The notes below the pieces were generated by a model. That model did not search any database. It saw nothing but the letters and a program-made list of their open reading frames with translations, and was not told the DNA's origin. Shown here piece after piece: positions 51,892-60,404 of a DNA stretch of 64,000 bases. Origin of the DNA: Thermogemmata fonticola (lineage in GTDB: Bacteria; Planctomycetota; Planctomycetia; Gemmatales; Gemmataceae); NCBI RefSeq assembly GCF_013694095.1, contig NZ_JACEFB010000002.1:62001-126000 (forward strand). Reading direction: 5' to 3'. The translations under genes were made by a program, and so were the position numbers. How positions within the stretch are numbered: the stretch's first letter is position 1; each line of letters begins with the position of its first letter.

Positions 51892-52803
51892 CTAGCGTCC
51901 GCCGAAGCCGAAGCCTCGCCCTTGAATCTGATTGACTGTTGCTGCACCCAACAGTGTGACTCCAAAGGCCCGCTCAATCGGTGCCAGGAATCGAGCCATC
52001 ATCCGGTCAATTGTCACGAGTTTCTGAGCCTTGACGTAGATGCGGTCCCCTGGAAGAATCTGGTAATTGGTGATCGAGATGCCATGCTGCGTAATCCCCA
52101 CCCAATCGACGGGGAGAATCTGCCACGGTTGGCCAGGATGCGGCGTACGGCGAGCCACCCAGATATTGCGCTTACTGGCAATATCCGATAAACCGCCAAC
52201 GTTGGCGATGGCATCCAGGACCGTTTCACTTCCCGTGATGGGGAATGAGATCACCTGCTCTCCCCAGCCGGCTCCATCGTAGATGATGTAATAACGCTTG
52301 CTATTGTAAGCGAGAACATCCACGATGACGATGATGCTTTCCGGAGCCGTGCCGTATTCGCGCAGCACAGGGTTTTTGACAATATGTTGTCGTATGGCTT
52401 CTGCAGCCTGATCCAGGGTCAGTCCCGCGACAATCACGGACCCCCAGAACCCTAAGCCGACCGAGCCATCTGGCCGGACTTGGAACGGGCCAGAAATCGG
52501 CTGCACGGGAAGTCGTTCGGTGACCGTTTTCAGGATCGGCTTGCCGTCAGGCCCCAAGCGGGGTTTGCCCGCTTCATCGATATCGGGAACGGTACTGCGT
52601 TGGACGACCTCGATAAGTAACTGATCCGGTGGCTCGATGACGTAAGGCGGGAGAGTGACTTTGTCGAGTTCCCGCGGCACAGCTCCGGGCGGGGGGACGG
52701 CAATCGGCATGGGCATGCCGGCGGGTCCGGCCGGTGCTAGGGTTCCGTGATGGCATCCAGCGGCGATCAGGAGCCATCCGCAGCCCAGCACGGTCCACCG
52801 CAT
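51892..52803 (-). CDS. Wza-like polysaccharide biosynthesis/export lipoprotein
   Basis: 303 residues. A lipoprotein signal (WLLIAAGCHHG, lipobox Cys17) is followed by a Poly_export (PES) domain (YVIEPPDQLLIEVVQ, FQVRPDGSVGLGFWGSVIVA, LTLDQAAEAIRQHI) and SLBB-like repeats (PITGSETVLDAIANVGGL, ISITNYQILPGDRIYVKAQK). In E. coli Wza-type proteins form the outer-membrane exit pore for capsule or exopolysaccharide; this shorter protein probably plays the same role for a planctomycete polysaccharide. GGGAGGGTCAGTT precedes ATG 52803. It is the first of three same-strand secreted-protein genes. Confidence 0.85.
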   Translation of the reverse strand: MRWTVLGCGWLLIAAGCHHGTLAPAGPAGMPMPIAVPPPGAVPRELDKVTLPPYVIEPPDQLLIEVVQRSTVPDIDEAGKPRLGPDGKPILKTVTERLPVQPISGPFQVRPDGSVGLGFWGSVIVAGLTLDQAAEAIRQHIVKNPVLREYGTAPESIIVIVDVLAYNSKRYYIIYDGAGWGEQVISFPITGSETVLDAIANVGGLSDIASKRNIWVARRTPHPGQPWQILPVDWVGITQHGISITNYQILPGDRIYVKAQKLVTIDRMMARFLAPIERAFGVTLLGAATVNQIQGRGFGFGGR

Positions 52804-53007
52804 AACTGACCCTCCCGCTTTCAGCGCGTCATCGCTGGTGTTATCGGCGTGATGCGCAAAGGGAGTGAAGCATTTTCCGAGGATCAACGAGAAAAGTTGA
52901 AGTGGGCAAGTTCCTGTGTCTAGCTCCAGGGAACACTAGCCCGCTCCAGGGTTGGCTGACCGGAATGCGAAAAACCTGCGGCGATCGGATTCTGGAAGCC
53001 GATTAGC

Positions 53008-54591
53008 TCACGCCTGTCCCCGCCGCAAGGCACGTCCTGGCCGGGCCGAGGTGCGCTGGCCGTGAAGCAAAACCGGTTCCCCATTGACAAAAACATGCTG
53101 CATACCGGTGGCCAAGGCGGTGCCGTGATCGTAAGTAGCGTGATCGGTCAGAGCCTGCGGGTCAAAGACGGCGAGGTCGGCAAACCAGCCCTCGCGAATC
53201 TGCCCGCGGTAAGCCAGACCAAATCGCCGGGCGCCATGCCAAGCGCATTTGCTTACCGCTTCTTCCAGCGTCCAATCTTGACGCCGCACATGGTGGCCGA
53301 GATAGCGGGCGAAACAACCAAAGCCGCGGGGATGCGGCCGGCTCCCCACAAAAATCCCGTCACTCCCAGCCATCATCCACGGGGAACGCATCAGCTCGAG
53401 TATGTCCTGTTCCTGGCGTTGGGCAAAATGGCGGATGACACATCCGGCGGCCAAATCGGTGGCGATGAGCAGATCGCAGGTGAAATCGACGAGTTGCCGC
53501 AGGGTGGGAGGGGCCGTGAGGCGATAGGCTTCGCAGCAGGCATCCACCAGCAGGTACCCTTCGTAGTGTTGCCAGTCCGGGTGAGGTACGCTGCTCAGGC
53601 GGATCGTCTCGATAGGAAAACGGGGGTGAGCAAAGGCAATTTCCAATTGGCGGCGGGTTTCCGGCTGACGTAAACGCTCACACGTGGCATCGATTCCTCC
53701 CGCGAGGACTTCCGGAGGAAGCGTGAGCATCGCCACAATCGTACTGCCGTAGAGATAGCAATACAGGTCAAAGGTAATATCGATCTGGTGTTGGCGGGCG
53801 GTCTCCAACAGAGGCAGTGTCTGTCGAGCCAGACAGTTGAAATGGGAAACGTGAACGGGGCAACCCGTTCGGCGGGCAATTGTAAACACTTCTTCCAACG
53901 CTCTCGGTGCTTTTTCGGGAGTATAACCTCGCATGTGCGTAACATAGACACCGCCATAGGCGGTGAGCACCTCGCAAAGCGCCGATAATTCGTCAACATC
54001 CGCATAAAGACTGGGGACATAATCCAGGCCGCTGGACAAGCCGACGGCTCCCTGTTCCAGAGCCATGCGGAGGTGGGACCGCATCTGTTCCAGCTCTGCC
54101 GGTGTCGCCGGACGAGGATCGAGTCCCAGCACTTCCATCCGCAGGTTGCCATTCGGGACGAGGGTGCAAACATTGAGGGCGCAGCGGCGGTGGAACTGCT
54201 CCAGGAACTCAGCGACGGAATGCCACTGGTGATCAGGTGTAGGAAAATTGCCGTTGAATCCAGCGGTGTAGCGCCGCATGTACTGCAAAGTCGCCTCCGA
54301 GGCAGGGGCGAAGGCGACGCCGTCCTGACCGAGGACATAGGTGGTGACTCCCTGGCGGATTGCCGGCTCATGATCGGGATCCACCAAGAGGGCCAAGTCA
54401 CCGTGGACATGCGTGTCCACAAACCCCGGCGCGACGACCAGCCCTGTGACATCCAGAACAGTCAGTGCTGCTGCATCGGGAAAGTGGCCAATCGCCGCGA
54501 TGCGATCCCCTTTGATAGCGAGGTCCGCTCGAAACCAGGGCAACCCTGTGCCATCGACAATGCGCCCGCCACGCAACAGGTAGTCGAACAT
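53008..54591 (-). CDS. D-aminoacylase-like amidohydrolase
   Basis: A 527-residue metal-dependent amidohydrolase of the N-acyl-D-amino-acid deacylase type, which removes acyl groups from D-amino acids. The fold is intact: small N-terminal domain (FDYLLRGGRIVDGTGLP), DTHVHGD metal motif, GLSSGLDYVPSLYAD, His in THMRGY and PVHVSHFN, and SPWMMAGSDGIF with the catalytic Asp. The metal-bridging Cys of typical enzymes (G-N-C-G) is replaced here by GQDG, so metal binding may differ. The C-terminal domain has LAVFDPQALTDHATY. It diverges from the symporter gene. Confidence 0.85.
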   Translation of the reverse strand: MFDYLLRGGRIVDGTGLPWFRADLAIKGDRIAAIGHFPDAAALTVLDVTGLVVAPGFVDTHVHGDLALLVDPDHEPAIRQGVTTYVLGQDGVAFAPASEATLQYMRRYTAGFNGNFPTPDHQWHSVAEFLEQFHRRCALNVCTLVPNGNLRMEVLGLDPRPATPAELEQMRSHLRMALEQGAVGLSSGLDYVPSLYADVDELSALCEVLTAYGGVYVTHMRGYTPEKAPRALEEVFTIARRTGCPVHVSHFNCLARQTLPLLETARQHQIDITFDLYCYLYGSTIVAMLTLPPEVLAGGIDATCERLRQPETRRQLEIAFAHPRFPIETIRLSSVPHPDWQHYEGYLLVDACCEAYRLTAPPTLRQLVDFTCDLLIATDLAAGCVIRHFAQRQEQDILELMRSPWMMAGSDGIFVGSRPHPRGFGCFARYLGHHVRRQDWTLEEAVSKCAWHGARRFGLAYRGQIREGWFADLAVFDPQALTDHATYDHGTALATGMQHVFVNGEPVLLHGQRTSARPGRALRRGQA

Positions 54592-54720
54592 CGGAGGATT
54601 ACCAAAAAAGGTGCAAGGGCCATTGCCATTAGGTTATGGTTCGTCAGGGTTTAGGAAAACGTCCGCAGAAACCGAGGTGTTACTACTACCCACCGGTACA
54701 AACCCTAGGGAGGATAGGCC

Positions 54721-56085
54721 ATGAGGGTGGAGTTGTCAGTGCCGCAGAGGGGAATCGTGATGGGATTGATCGTTGGCATCCTCTTGGGGGCAGCCGCTAA
54801 CGTCTGGGGAATGGAAAGCGCTGCTCCACCGCAAGCCAAACCCTGGTTGAATGCCGTGATCCGTTATGTTGCAGAACCGGTGGGGCGGATATTCCTGAAC
54901 CTTTTGCTGATGACTGTGGTTCCCCTCGTGTTCACGTCGCTGGCGGCGGGGGTGTGTCGCCTGGGTGGTCTGGAACGCCTGGGGAAATTGGGTGTGCGGG
55001 CGATGGGATATTTTCTGTTCACCTCCTCCGTGGCTGCGGCCATCGGCCTGATGCTCGTGCAACTGTTCCAGCCCGGCCGGACAGTAGAAGAATCGGTGGT
55101 CATCCAGATGCAAGCGATCTACGGCCAGCAGGTCCAGAAACGCAGCGAAGTGAACGATTGGGGGATCCAATCTTTGGTGCAGATGGTGCCACGCAATCCT
55201 TTGCAGGCCGCCGTGGAGATGAACATGTTAGCCATCATTGTGTTCGCCTTGCTCTTCGGCCTCGGTTTGCAACGGATCGACTCACGTCTGAGAGAGACCT
55301 TGACTACGACGTTCGAGGCCATCAGCGAAGTGATGGTGGCCATCATTGGTTTTGCGCTACGAGCGGCGCCTTTGGGCGTTTGTGCTCTCATTTTCAGCGT
55401 TGTGGCTCAGTTCGGCTTTGGCCTGCTAGTTGCGCTAGGCATGTACGTATTGGTGGTGCTTCTCGGATTAGGGTTGCAACTGTTCGTAGTGTTTCCCTTG
55501 TTGATCTCTTTTTTAGGGCGGCGCTCCCCGGTGGAGTTTTTCCGCCGTGTGCGGGTCGTGTTTCTAACAGCCTTCAGTACCAGTTCATCCAATGCAACTT
55601 TGCCTACTTCCCTTCGTACCGCACAAACGGAATTGGGCGTCTCTTCTGCCGTCGCCGGTTTTGTGCTTCCCTTGGGAGCCACGATGAATATGAATGGTAC
55701 GGCTCTGTTCGAGGGAGTCACAGTTCTATTTCTGGCGCAGGTTGCTGGTGTGGACCTGTCGCTTTCCCAACAACTCCTTGTTTTGGTACTGAGTGTGATG
55801 ACAGCGGTCGGAGCTGCGGGGGTGCCTGGAGGCTCTATCCCTTTACTGGCTACAGTCTTGGCAACGGTCCAGGTACCACCGGAGTATCTCTTCCTCATCC
55901 TCGGTGTGGATCGATTATTGGATATGTGCCGTACTACAGTCAATGTGTTGGGAGACCTCGTGGCCGCGATCTACATCCAACGCCTGACGACTTCAGACTC
56001 GCCGGTGTCCCCTCGCAATACACCGTCCTTGGGCGATGATAATCGTCCGGGCCAGTCGAGTGCTTCGGAGGTGATAGGGGAATGA
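54721..56085 (+). CDS. dicarboxylate/amino acid:cation symporter (DAACS family)
   Basis: A 454-residue secondary transporter of the GltP/DctA family, which imports C4-dicarboxylates or acidic amino acids with Na+ or H+. Hallmarks are the serine-rich re-entrant loop FSTSSSNATLPTSLR, the MNMNGTALFEG motif, the second hairpin VPGGSIPLLATVLATVQVPP and DRLLDMCRTTVNVLGDLVAA with the conserved Asp-Arg-Thr-Asn region. About eight membrane segments and two hairpins fit the fold. An AGGGAGGATAGGCC ribosome site precedes ATG 54721. The divergent D-aminoacylase may share its substrate. Confidence 0.93.
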   Translation: MRVELSVPQRGIVMGLIVGILLGAAANVWGMESAAPPQAKPWLNAVIRYVAEPVGRIFLNLLLMTVVPLVFTSLAAGVCRLGGLERLGKLGVRAMGYFLFTSSVAAAIGLMLVQLFQPGRTVEESVVIQMQAIYGQQVQKRSEVNDWGIQSLVQMVPRNPLQAAVEMNMLAIIVFALLFGLGLQRIDSRLRETLTTTFEAISEVMVAIIGFALRAAPLGVCALIFSVVAQFGFGLLVALGMYVLVVLLGLGLQLFVVFPLLISFLGRRSPVEFFRRVRVVFLTAFSTSSSNATLPTSLRTAQTELGVSSAVAGFVLPLGATMNMNGTALFEGVTVLFLAQVAGVDLSLSQQLLVLVLSVMTAVGAAGVPGGSIPLLATVLATVQVPPEYLFLILGVDRLLDMCRTTVNVLGDLVAAIYIQRLTTSDSPVSPRNTPSLGDDNRPGQSSASEVIGE

Positions 56086-56101
56086 GGTGTAGACAGACGT
56101 G

Positions 56102-57250
56102 TCAACGGTGAGGAGAACGATATTCCCCAATGGTGACTTCCGTGGTGGATAGGCGCCGTTCGCGCCAGTAGGTGAGACGGACACGCTGACCCGGAGGAAG
56201 TTCGGAAATAAGGTTGATGAGGTGGTTTTGATCACGAAGGGTGACGTCTTCGAGTTTGAGAATCACGTCGCCGGGCCGCAAACCAGCCTGAGCGGCTGGG
56301 GTATTCGGATGGACGATTTCGACCAAGGCGCCATTCACACGTTGAAGTCCCAAGCGCAGAGCGTGAGCAGGTTCGATCGTGGCTGCCAATTGGACGCCCA
56401 AATAACCACGGGTGACTTTGCCATGCTCGAACAACTGGCGGGCGATGCGTTTGACCAAGTTCGCCGGGATACTGAAAGAAACACCGCTGCTGTCTCCACT
56501 TTTTGAGGCGATGGCGGTATTGATGCCAATCACTTTGCCATCCAAATCGAGCAGGGGTCCGCCGCTTGAACCGGGATTGATGGCAGCATCCGTTTGCAAA
56601 AACTCCTTAATCCGAATGGTGGAGCCGAGATGAATCTGGCCGCGATTGGTCGCAGAGATGATACCGTGAGTGACTGTCTGATTGAGACCAAACGGACTAC
56701 CGATGGCTAAAACCCATTGGCCGCGTTGGACTTTGTCACTGTCTGCCAGTTCCGCCGTGGGCAAATCGGTCGCGTCGAGCAACAGGAAAGCAAGATCCGA
56801 TTCCGGATCGGTCCACAGCCGCCTGGGCTGAAAGATGCGTCCGTCCGCGAGAGTGATGTAAATCCGCTGAAGAGGTGCAGTACCGATGACATGGTAGTTG
56901 GTGACAACAAGGGTTCCCGCTTGATTGGGCCAGCGGAGTAGGACACCTGATCCCGATTCTTCCACCGGTTTGGAAGGGGTACCTGTGTCCGCGGGCGGAG
57001 GCTTGACAGCATCGACGGCCACCACTGCAGGACTCACCAGCCGGACCACCTGTTGGAAACGTTCCGATAGAGCCGCGGCAGCATCGGGAGCTGGACCGGA
57101 ATGGGAAGTGGCAGCATAGGATCCTGGCGGAGGAGGCAACGGGGGAGAGACCGCAGTCAGTTCCGGTAAAGCAGAGCCTGGCCCGTGCCCTGCCAGCAGC
57201 CCCACACTGGCTCCGACACCCATCAATAGCCAAATACGATAGGAGGACAT
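56102..57250 (-). CDS. HtrA/DegP-like serine protease with one PDZ domain
   Basis: A 382-residue envelope protease. An N-terminal signal/anchor (IWLLMGVGASVGLLAG) is followed by a proline-rich linker. The trypsin-like domain has triad His120 (VVTNYHVIGT), Asp152 (DPESDLAFLL) and Ser229 (NPGSSGGPLLDLDG). One PDZ domain follows near residues 285-370 (GYLGVQLA, AAQAGLRPGDVILKLEDV). HtrA proteins degrade or refold damaged envelope proteins under stress. GAGGGTATATTCC precedes ATG 57250. The gap to the upstream DksA-like gene contains a strong hairpin terminator. Confidence 0.93.
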   Translation of the reverse strand: MSSYRIWLLMGVGASVGLLAGHGPGSALPELTAVSPPLPPPPGSYAATSHSGPAPDAAAALSERFQQVVRLVSPAVVAVDAVKPPPADTGTPSKPVEESGSGVLLRWPNQAGTLVVTNYHVIGTAPLQRIYITLADGRIFQPRRLWTDPESDLAFLLLDATDLPTAELADSDKVQRGQWVLAIGSPFGLNQTVTHGIISATNRGQIHLGSTIRIKEFLQTDAAINPGSSGGPLLDLDGKVIGINTAIASKSGDSSGVSFSIPANLVKRIARQLFEHGKVTRGYLGVQLAATIEPAHALRLGLQRVNGALVEIVHPNTPAAQAGLRPGDVILKLEDVTLRDQNHLINLISELPPGQRVRLTYWRERRLSTTEVTIGEYRSPHR

Positions 57251-57382
57251 GGAATATACCCTCGATTCTAATGCTTGATGACTTACCTCTCAATTCACTC
57301 TAAGGCGAAAGGCCACACAGCAGGGAGGGAGAAAGAGAGGTTCAATCCTGCTCAGCGAGTAAAGCGAGTCGTTATAAAACGC

Positions 57383-57423
57383 ACAAGGCCCGCAGTCTGT
57401 CAAGACATGCGGGCCTTGTTTTT
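57383..57423. terminator. strong hairpin terminator between the DksA-like gene and htrA
   Basis: ACAAGGCCCGCA (57383-57394) pairs perfectly with TGCGGGCCTTGT (57408-57419), and the loop itself pairs GTCT with AGAC, giving a long stem. On the plus strand TTTTT follows at once; on the minus strand GCGTTTT follows the stem. It probably ends the minus-strand DksA-like transcript, possibly acting in both directions. Confidence 0.8.
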
Positions 57424-57536
57424 GGCTGGGTTGAGGAGGGGAGTCCTCTTTCGGGGTGCATTCCTATCATCGGGAAACGCCCTGTGATTTTACACCCCAA
57501 ATTGAGACTCTATCCTTATGTTTCAGAGCGTATGTT

Positions 57537-57980
57537 TCACGAATCCAATTCCGAGAGGTTGACGTGTATATCCTCTGTGGTATTGGAATCACGGACGCGG
57601 GACCAATCGTAACGTTGTGGCCCGGCATCCTCTCCTTCTTCTTCCAATTGCCGTTGGCACTTGATGCAATGGGTGCAATAAGGCAGAGCATTGAGGCGGG
57701 CGATGGGGATTTTGCAGCCACAGCCTTCGCAGCGCCCATAGGTGCCGTTTTTGAGCTTCGCTAAGGCTCGTTCCACTTGGAGCAATTCGCGGGCCTCTAA
57801 TTCCGCGAGGGAGGAGGCGAGCGCTTCGCTGGCCGCGTCAAACGCAGCATCGGCTGTATCGCCTCCGGTCGAGTGATGTTGAGCCAAGTCGTCCAAGGCC
57901 ATGCCTAGACGACGGCACAATTCCGCTCGCCGATCGAGCAGTTTTTTATGGATCCGAAGCAAAGCATCGTTGCGCGCCAT
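57537..57980 (-). CDS. DksA/TraR-type zinc finger protein
   Basis: A 147-residue protein of the DksA/TraR C4-zinc-finger family. An N-terminal coiled coil (ARELLQVERALAKL, alanine/leucine helices with DAAFDAASEALASSLAE) carries the acidic tip region. The zinc finger CEGCGCKIPIARLNALPYC is followed by THC (C-x2-C...C-x2-C). Such proteins insert into the RNA polymerase secondary channel and adjust rRNA and stress promoters with ppGpp. Whether this one acts like DksA or like shorter TraR/YocK cannot be settled. A terminator lies downstream. Confidence 0.88.
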   Translation of the reverse strand: MARNDALLRIHKKLLDRRAELCRRLGMALDDLAQHHSTGGDTADAAFDAASEALASSLAELEARELLQVERALAKLKNGTYGRCEGCGCKIPIARLNALPYCTHCIKCQRQLEEEGEDAGPQRYDWSRVRDSNTTEDIHVNLSELDS

Positions 57981-58649
57981 GTTGGAGGGTCCTCGGAACG
58001 GTCAAAATGAGTTTGGGTGACAATGGACCCGGTCGCAGGGCATTGGGAACGGAACCCGATGTCTGCTAATACCTTGGAATCCGCTCTCCTCTGGGACGAT
58101 TTTGGTTCTGTTTCAAGTATAGGCTGTCTAATTGTCCGAAAGTCAAGGGGTGGGCTAAGGGGACGGCGCACCCTCCAAATCGCTGCTGATTTCGTCGTCC
58201 AGATGTCTTACTGTGACAACAATCTAATACGGATGTTCGTTGGATTCCGGACAGTCTCATGTGTCGGTTCGGTTCGTACTCCGCAGTAATTGCCAGCAAT
58301 TCCAATGCCAATCGAAAGCCCAGAGAAGTTGATTCCGCTTTCCGTACTCATCACGGGTTAAGGTGTCAGGTGATAATGGGGTTTTGGAGAGAATTGCCTC
58401 CTATATTATAAGAAAAGTGATATTAGTCTGTGATCTGTTTAGAATCTGGCCAAGCCGGTCAATCTGTGAACACAAGCACCGGCATCATTGCCCCCAAGGG
58501 TAACCTAAGGGGGGCCGTTGCCCAAATCGCTTGTCGAAGGTATCATGACGTTCACTTCCCTGAGAGAAGAGCTGGCAAATGGTAAATATGACCCTAAATA
58601 AGTCGGGATTAAGATCATCCTCACGAGGTCTGAGTCGGAGACAAAATTA
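57981..58649. other. 670-bp gene-free region, structured in part
   Basis: The region between the DksA-like gene and the 58650 membrane protein gene, which diverge, has no convincing ORF; open frames lack protein-like composition. It is locally AT-rich around 58390-58440 (ATTATAAGAAAAGTGATATT). Consecutive hairpins at 58454-58516 are described separately. No tRNA was seen. Confidence 0.5.
58454..58516 (+). ncRNA. candidate structured leader: two consecutive hairpins
   Basis: Hairpin 1: GCCGGT (58454-58459) pairs with ACCGGC (58478-58483), with an inner TGTG-AA-CACA stem. Hairpin 2: GCCCCC (58490-58495) pairs with the GGGGGG run from 58509, with GGGT...ACCT inside. They lie about 135 bases before the start codon at 58650 and could be a 5' regulatory element of that gene or a small RNA. 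No known riboswitch consensus was recognised. Confidence 0.35.
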
Positions 58650-59357
58650 GTGGGTGTGGGCATACCTTACGTTCTGATCATTTGCGTGGCAGCGGTTATC
58701 TGTCTGGTGCCGTTGTCGGTTTATTTGCGTTTTGTGGCGGCTTTAGGGCAGCGACAACGGGCGACAGTGATTAGTGGAGTGTGGGATTTTGCAGGATTGG
58801 CGGCGGGCTTATCCGGATTTTTACTTTTTGGTGGAGTGTTACTGCTGGCTCTGCTGCAATCCCATTTTCGAGCGGGGATGCAAGGTGGATTTGCGGCTTT
58901 GCGAGCGGGGTGGGAGCAACAGGCAACTACCTGGTCTGTCTTGGCGGGATTGTACATTTTGGCGGTGGTAGTCTGGTTCAGTTTGGTATCCCTGGCACGG
59001 CGGCAGTCATGGGTTATTTACAACGTCGTGCCGGGAGCCGTCGAGGAGTGCATTTCTCAAGCGTTGTCCCAATTGGGTATTGCCGCTCAGCGCCGGGGAA
59101 ATGTCTGGTATCGCGACCGGGAAGCTCTCTGTGAGATCGAAGGGTTTGATAGCGGTTGCACCGTGACCCTCCGCTGGCTGCATCCGGACCGGACGCTCTA
59201 CGAAGAAATGGATCGGATTTTACGAAATCGTGCTTCCAAATTGGACATACCCGCCGAGAATGGTGCCTCGCTTTGGCTACGGATGGCATCTAGCGGCTTG
59301 GGGGTATTCGCCATGACGTGTCTGGGGTTGCTAACCTACGCTTTGTTCTGGACCTAA
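58650..59357 (+). CDS. membrane protein of unknown function, five predicted membrane segments
   Basis: 235 residues. Hydrophobic segments occur at the N-terminus (YVLIICVAAVICLVPLSVYL), GFLLFGGVLLLALLQ, SVLAGLYILAVVVWFSLV and the C-terminus (GLGVFAMTCLGLLTYALFW). Between them, residues about 125-205 form a soluble domain with SWVIYNVVPGAVEECISQAL and VWYRDREALCEIEGFDSGCT. The start is GTG at 58650 with GGAG about 11 bases upstream; GTG at 58656 is an alternative. No family recognised; a structured 5' leader may control it. Confidence 0.7.
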   Translation: MGVGIPYVLIICVAAVICLVPLSVYLRFVAALGQRQRATVISGVWDFAGLAAGLSGFLLFGGVLLLALLQSHFRAGMQGGFAALRAGWEQQATTWSVLAGLYILAVVVWFSLVSLARRQSWVIYNVVPGAVEECISQALSQLGIAAQRRGNVWYRDREALCEIEGFDSGCTVTLRWLHPDRTLYEEMDRILRNRASKLDIPAENGASLWLRMASSGLGVFAMTCLGLLTYALFWT

Positions 59358-59438
59358 CTGGTTGCCACGGGAGTCGTTGGCTGCGACGGGAGGCAGCGCG
59401 CGGTGGATGGTCTAGCAAATCTCACAGAGCTGTCGCAA

Positions 59439-60371
59439 TCACTTTTTTGGGGGATGCTCCCACTGTTCCAGCCAGTGGAGAATGGCCGCGGCGTAATAGG
59501 TGCCGCTCATGGAAGGAGGCTCGGCGGGGGCGACGGCATAAGCGCCATCGGGGGAACGTTGGGCAGCGAGGAAACGCTGTAAAGCTGGCAGATCGCGGGG
59601 TTTGTTCCGCAGGTGGACAAAGGCTCGCATGACCCGGTAGGTCGTTTCGAGGTCGGAGTGTTTGGAGCCGGCCTTTCCCCATCCGCCATCGGCCCGTTGC
59701 CCTCGGCGCAGGGCTTGGAGGTATCGTTGGCTTTGCTCCGCTGTCAACTCGCCCCCCAGTCGCAGGATCAGTGCGACAGCGGAGCCGAGATCACGAGCGC
59801 CTCCGTCAGCGGCGTCGCGTTTCAGGGCTTCTTCCGCCACTTCACGGGCCTGAGCGATCCAAGGCTGGACATCAAACGGGCAGTTCTTAAGGCCAGCGGC
59901 TTCCACGGCAGCAGCAGCAATCCGAACCTCCTCGAAACTTTTCGCTTGGCGGTGCAAATACTCCCACGCTTTGGCATATTCTTTGGGAGGAATCTGCAAG
60001 GCTGTGGCGGCCAATATCCCCACACTGGTCAAAGGAACATCCGGCTGTCCTCCCGGTTCGGCAAAACCGCCTGTGCGAGGATCGTAGCAGCGAAGGACGA
60101 ACTGCCGATGACGGTCGATGTGGGGGATGGGTGCTCCCAAGTAGAGCAAGGCACGCACGGCGCCGCTAGTCGCCCGCAAGGACGGCTGCGGGAGCACATC
60201 CAGGTTTGCAGGGGGCGGCCGGAGGAGAAAGCCTCCCTGTTCCACCTCCTGTTGCAAAATCCAGCGGATGGTAGTTTCGCGATCTTGCCGGGCGTCTGGC
60301 GCCGGTTGCACCGAAAGAGACAGCCCCAGCCACCCGCCTACCACCACGGATAAGGCCAGCACCAGACGCAT
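59439..60371 (-). CDS. exported prenyltransferase/squalene-cyclase-like alpha/alpha-toroid protein
   Basis: 310 residues. A signal peptide (MRLVLALSVVVGGWLGLSLS) is followed by repeats of the prenyltransferase-beta/terpene-cyclase toroid: ATSGAVRALLYLGAPIPH, CYDPRTGGFAEPGGQPDVPL, LQALRRGQRADGGWGKAGSK and AAQRSPDGAYAV with Y-Y-A-A. The D-G-G-W/G-A motifs match QW-type repeats. Export and the lack of a clear zinc-binding D-x-C...H set argue against a cytoplasmic protein prenyltransferase. GAGGAGTCCGACC before the ATG fits the start. It follows mog on the same strand after 33 bases. Confidence 0.75.
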   Translation of the reverse strand: MRLVLALSVVVGGWLGLSLSVQPAPDARQDRETTIRWILQQEVEQGGFLLRPPPANLDVLPQPSLRATSGAVRALLYLGAPIPHIDRHRQFVLRCYDPRTGGFAEPGGQPDVPLTSVGILAATALQIPPKEYAKAWEYLHRQAKSFEEVRIAAAAVEAAGLKNCPFDVQPWIAQAREVAEEALKRDAADGGARDLGSAVALILRLGGELTAEQSQRYLQALRRGQRADGGWGKAGSKHSDLETTYRVMRAFVHLRNKPRDLPALQRFLAAQRSPDGAYAVAPAEPPSMSGTYYAAAILHWLEQWEHPPKK

Positions 60372-60404
60372 GGTCGGACTCCTCGCAGGTTTTCTGTTGT
60401 GAGA

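Noticed and set aside
54954-56039. 361-residue plus-strand open frame overlapping the symporter gene
   Set aside because: The other frame contains the complete DAACS motifs; this frame has an Arg/Cys/Ser-rich shadow translation.
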